In this document: piece by piece, positions 4,578-5,268 of the stretch | How positions within the stretch are numbered: the first letter of the stretch is position 1 | How the letters are laid out: each line of letters opens with the position of its first letter | From: Pseudomonadota bacterium | GTDB taxonomy: Bacteria; Pseudomonadota; Alphaproteobacteria; Caulobacterales; Caulobacteraceae | NCBI GenBank assembly: GCA_023434265.1 | Contig: JAEYTA010000005.1 | Span: 1-5,268, forward strand | DNA length: 5,268 nt | Direction of reading: 5' to 3' | The notes under the pieces: model-generated | What the model saw: only the letters and a program-made list of their open reading frames with translations | Told to the model about the DNA's origin: nothing | Databases searched by the model: none | Made by a program: the position numbers and the translations under genes

Positions 4578-5267
4578 TCAGGCGAGGAAGTCGTCCCACT
4601 GGGCGGGGCGCTGGACGAAGCCGTCGAGGCCCTCGTCGAGCCAGAGCAGCGAGCCCGTGTGCTTGAAGCTGCCCCCTTCGGTCGGCAGCAGCAGGGGCAG
4701 GCCGTGGGTGTCGACGCCGGGCATGATCTCCGGCTGGTCGCCGGTGAACAGGCCCTTGAGCCCGCCGGGGTCGTCGGCCGGCGGCATCACCGGCGGCAGG
4801 TCGTCGTCGGGCGGCGGCAGCACGAACGGGTCGTCCATCAGGAAGGCGTCCTTGCCGGCCCCGTCGTCCGTCTCCAGCCCCGGCGGCGCCTGCGGCCCCG
4901 CCAGCGGGTCGCCGGCGATGTCGTAGAAGCCGTCCCCGAACTGCAGCCGCTCGACGTTGCGCAGGGTGTCGGTCCCGTCCGCCCCGGTGATGGTGGTCAC
5001 CCCGCCGACGGTCGAGATGGTGTAGCCCGCCCGCGCCCCGGCGAACTGGGCCGTGTCGGTCCCGTCGCCGCCGTCCAGCGCGTCGTTGCCGCTGCCGCCG
5101 CGCAGGGTGTCGTCGCCGGCGAAGCCGCGCAGGTCGTCGTTCCCGCCCTCGCCGCGCAGCACATTGGCCCCGGCCGAGCCCAGCACCTGGTTGGCGAACT
5201 CGTTGCCGAACAGGTTCAGCGCCGCCGTCGAGCCGCTCGAGGCGGCGCGCAGCACCTCGACCTCGAC
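4578..5267 (-). CDS. RTX calcium-binding protein, C-terminal fragment (type I secretion substrate; runs off right edge)
   Basis: The open frame enters from the right edge and gives 229 residues plus TGA; the true start is outside. GTG at 5255 should not be taken as a start, since the frame stays open to the edge (VEVEVLRAAS). Residues 27-70 of the fragment hold degenerate RTX nonapeptides (GGxGxDxUx): GGNDDLRGF, AGDDTLRGG, SGNDALDGG, then DGTDTAQF. These form calcium-loaded beta rolls after secretion. A following module of about 40 residues, GYTISTVGGVTTITGADGTD then TLRNVERLQFGDGFYDI, is often found after RTX repeats in large secreted proteins. The last 110 residues are rich in Pro and Asp (FVLPPPDDDLPPVMPPADDP near 148-167) and end WDDFLA. 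Asp followed by three hydrophobic residues resembles the extreme C-terminal signal of many type I substrates. No transporter genes are visible here. Enzymatic domains, if any, lie beyond the window. Confidence 0.88.
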   Translation of the reverse strand, partial: VEVEVLRAASSGSTAALNLFGNEFANQVLGSAGANVLRGEGGNDDLRGFAGDDTLRGGSGNDALDGGDGTDTAQFAGARAGYTISTVGGVTTITGADGTDTLRNVERLQFGDGFYDIAGDPLAGPQAPPGLETDDGAGKDAFLMDDPFVLPPPDDDLPPVMPPADDPGGLKGLFTGDQPEIMPGVDTHGLPLLLPTEGGSFKHTGSLLWLDEGLDGFVQRPAQWDDFLA

Positions 5268-5268
5268 C

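Noticed and set aside
4537..4587. Inverted repeat CCTCGCC / GGCGAGG as terminator of the tRNA
   Set aside because: The 37-base loop is too long, there is no T run, and the right arm lies inside the RTX coding sequence.
5038..5149. DNA-level repeats in the RTX region as a CRISPR or satellite array
   Set aside because: The periodicity is 27 bases in frame and follows the Gly-Asp nonapeptides of the protein, without constant repeats and unique spacers.

Overview
The window is GC-rich and reads like an alphaproteobacterial chromosome segment, most likely from Caulobacteraceae (a Brevundimonas, Caulobacter or Phenylobacterium relative). That placement is inferred from the style of the ArgB and DapD proteins, the argB / HAD nucleotidase / dapD gene order and the codon bias. 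It is not a formal assignment.

Layout, left to right. (1) Bases 1-184, minus strand: the first 61 codons of a secreted outer-membrane beta-barrel (OmpA-like) protein that runs off the left edge. (2) Bases 342-527, minus strand: a 61-residue protein with two DnaJ-type CxxCxGxG zinc-knuckle motifs. (3) Bases 600-3033, plus strand: a tightly overlapping three-gene operon. It holds argB (N-acetylglutamate kinase, arginine pathway), a HAD-family pyrimidine 5'-nucleotidase-like phosphatase that starts with TTG inside the argB stop, and dapD (tetrahydrodipicolinate N-succinyltransferase, lysine and diaminopimelate pathway). (4) Bases 3034-4269, minus strand: a PQQ-dependent aldose/sorbosone dehydrogenase with an export signal. 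It converges on dapD with no spacer, and the two abutting stop codons lie at the centre of a perfect 20-bp palindrome. (5) Bases 4449-4525, plus strand: a tRNA with CAT anticodon (probably elongator Met), diverging from the dehydrogenase across a 179-bp gap that holds candidate overlapping divergent promoters. (6) Bases 4578-5267, minus strand: the C-terminal 229 residues of an RTX (calcium-binding, type I secreted) protein that enters from the right edge.

How the genes work together: argB and dapD commit carbon to arginine and to lysine/peptidoglycan through N-acylated intermediates, and the operon is built for translational coupling. The flanking genes concern the cell envelope and exterior (barrel protein, exported dehydrogenase, secreted RTX protein) and are probably independent units. 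No mobile element, CRISPR array, phage gene or defence system is visible. I found no convincing undescribed system. The points worth a second look are small-scale: the shared stop-codon palindrome, the overlapping divergent promoters, the mini zinc-knuckle protein with its possible upstream mini-ORF, and the unusual tail of the RTX protein. No gene-free stretch exceeds about 180 bases.
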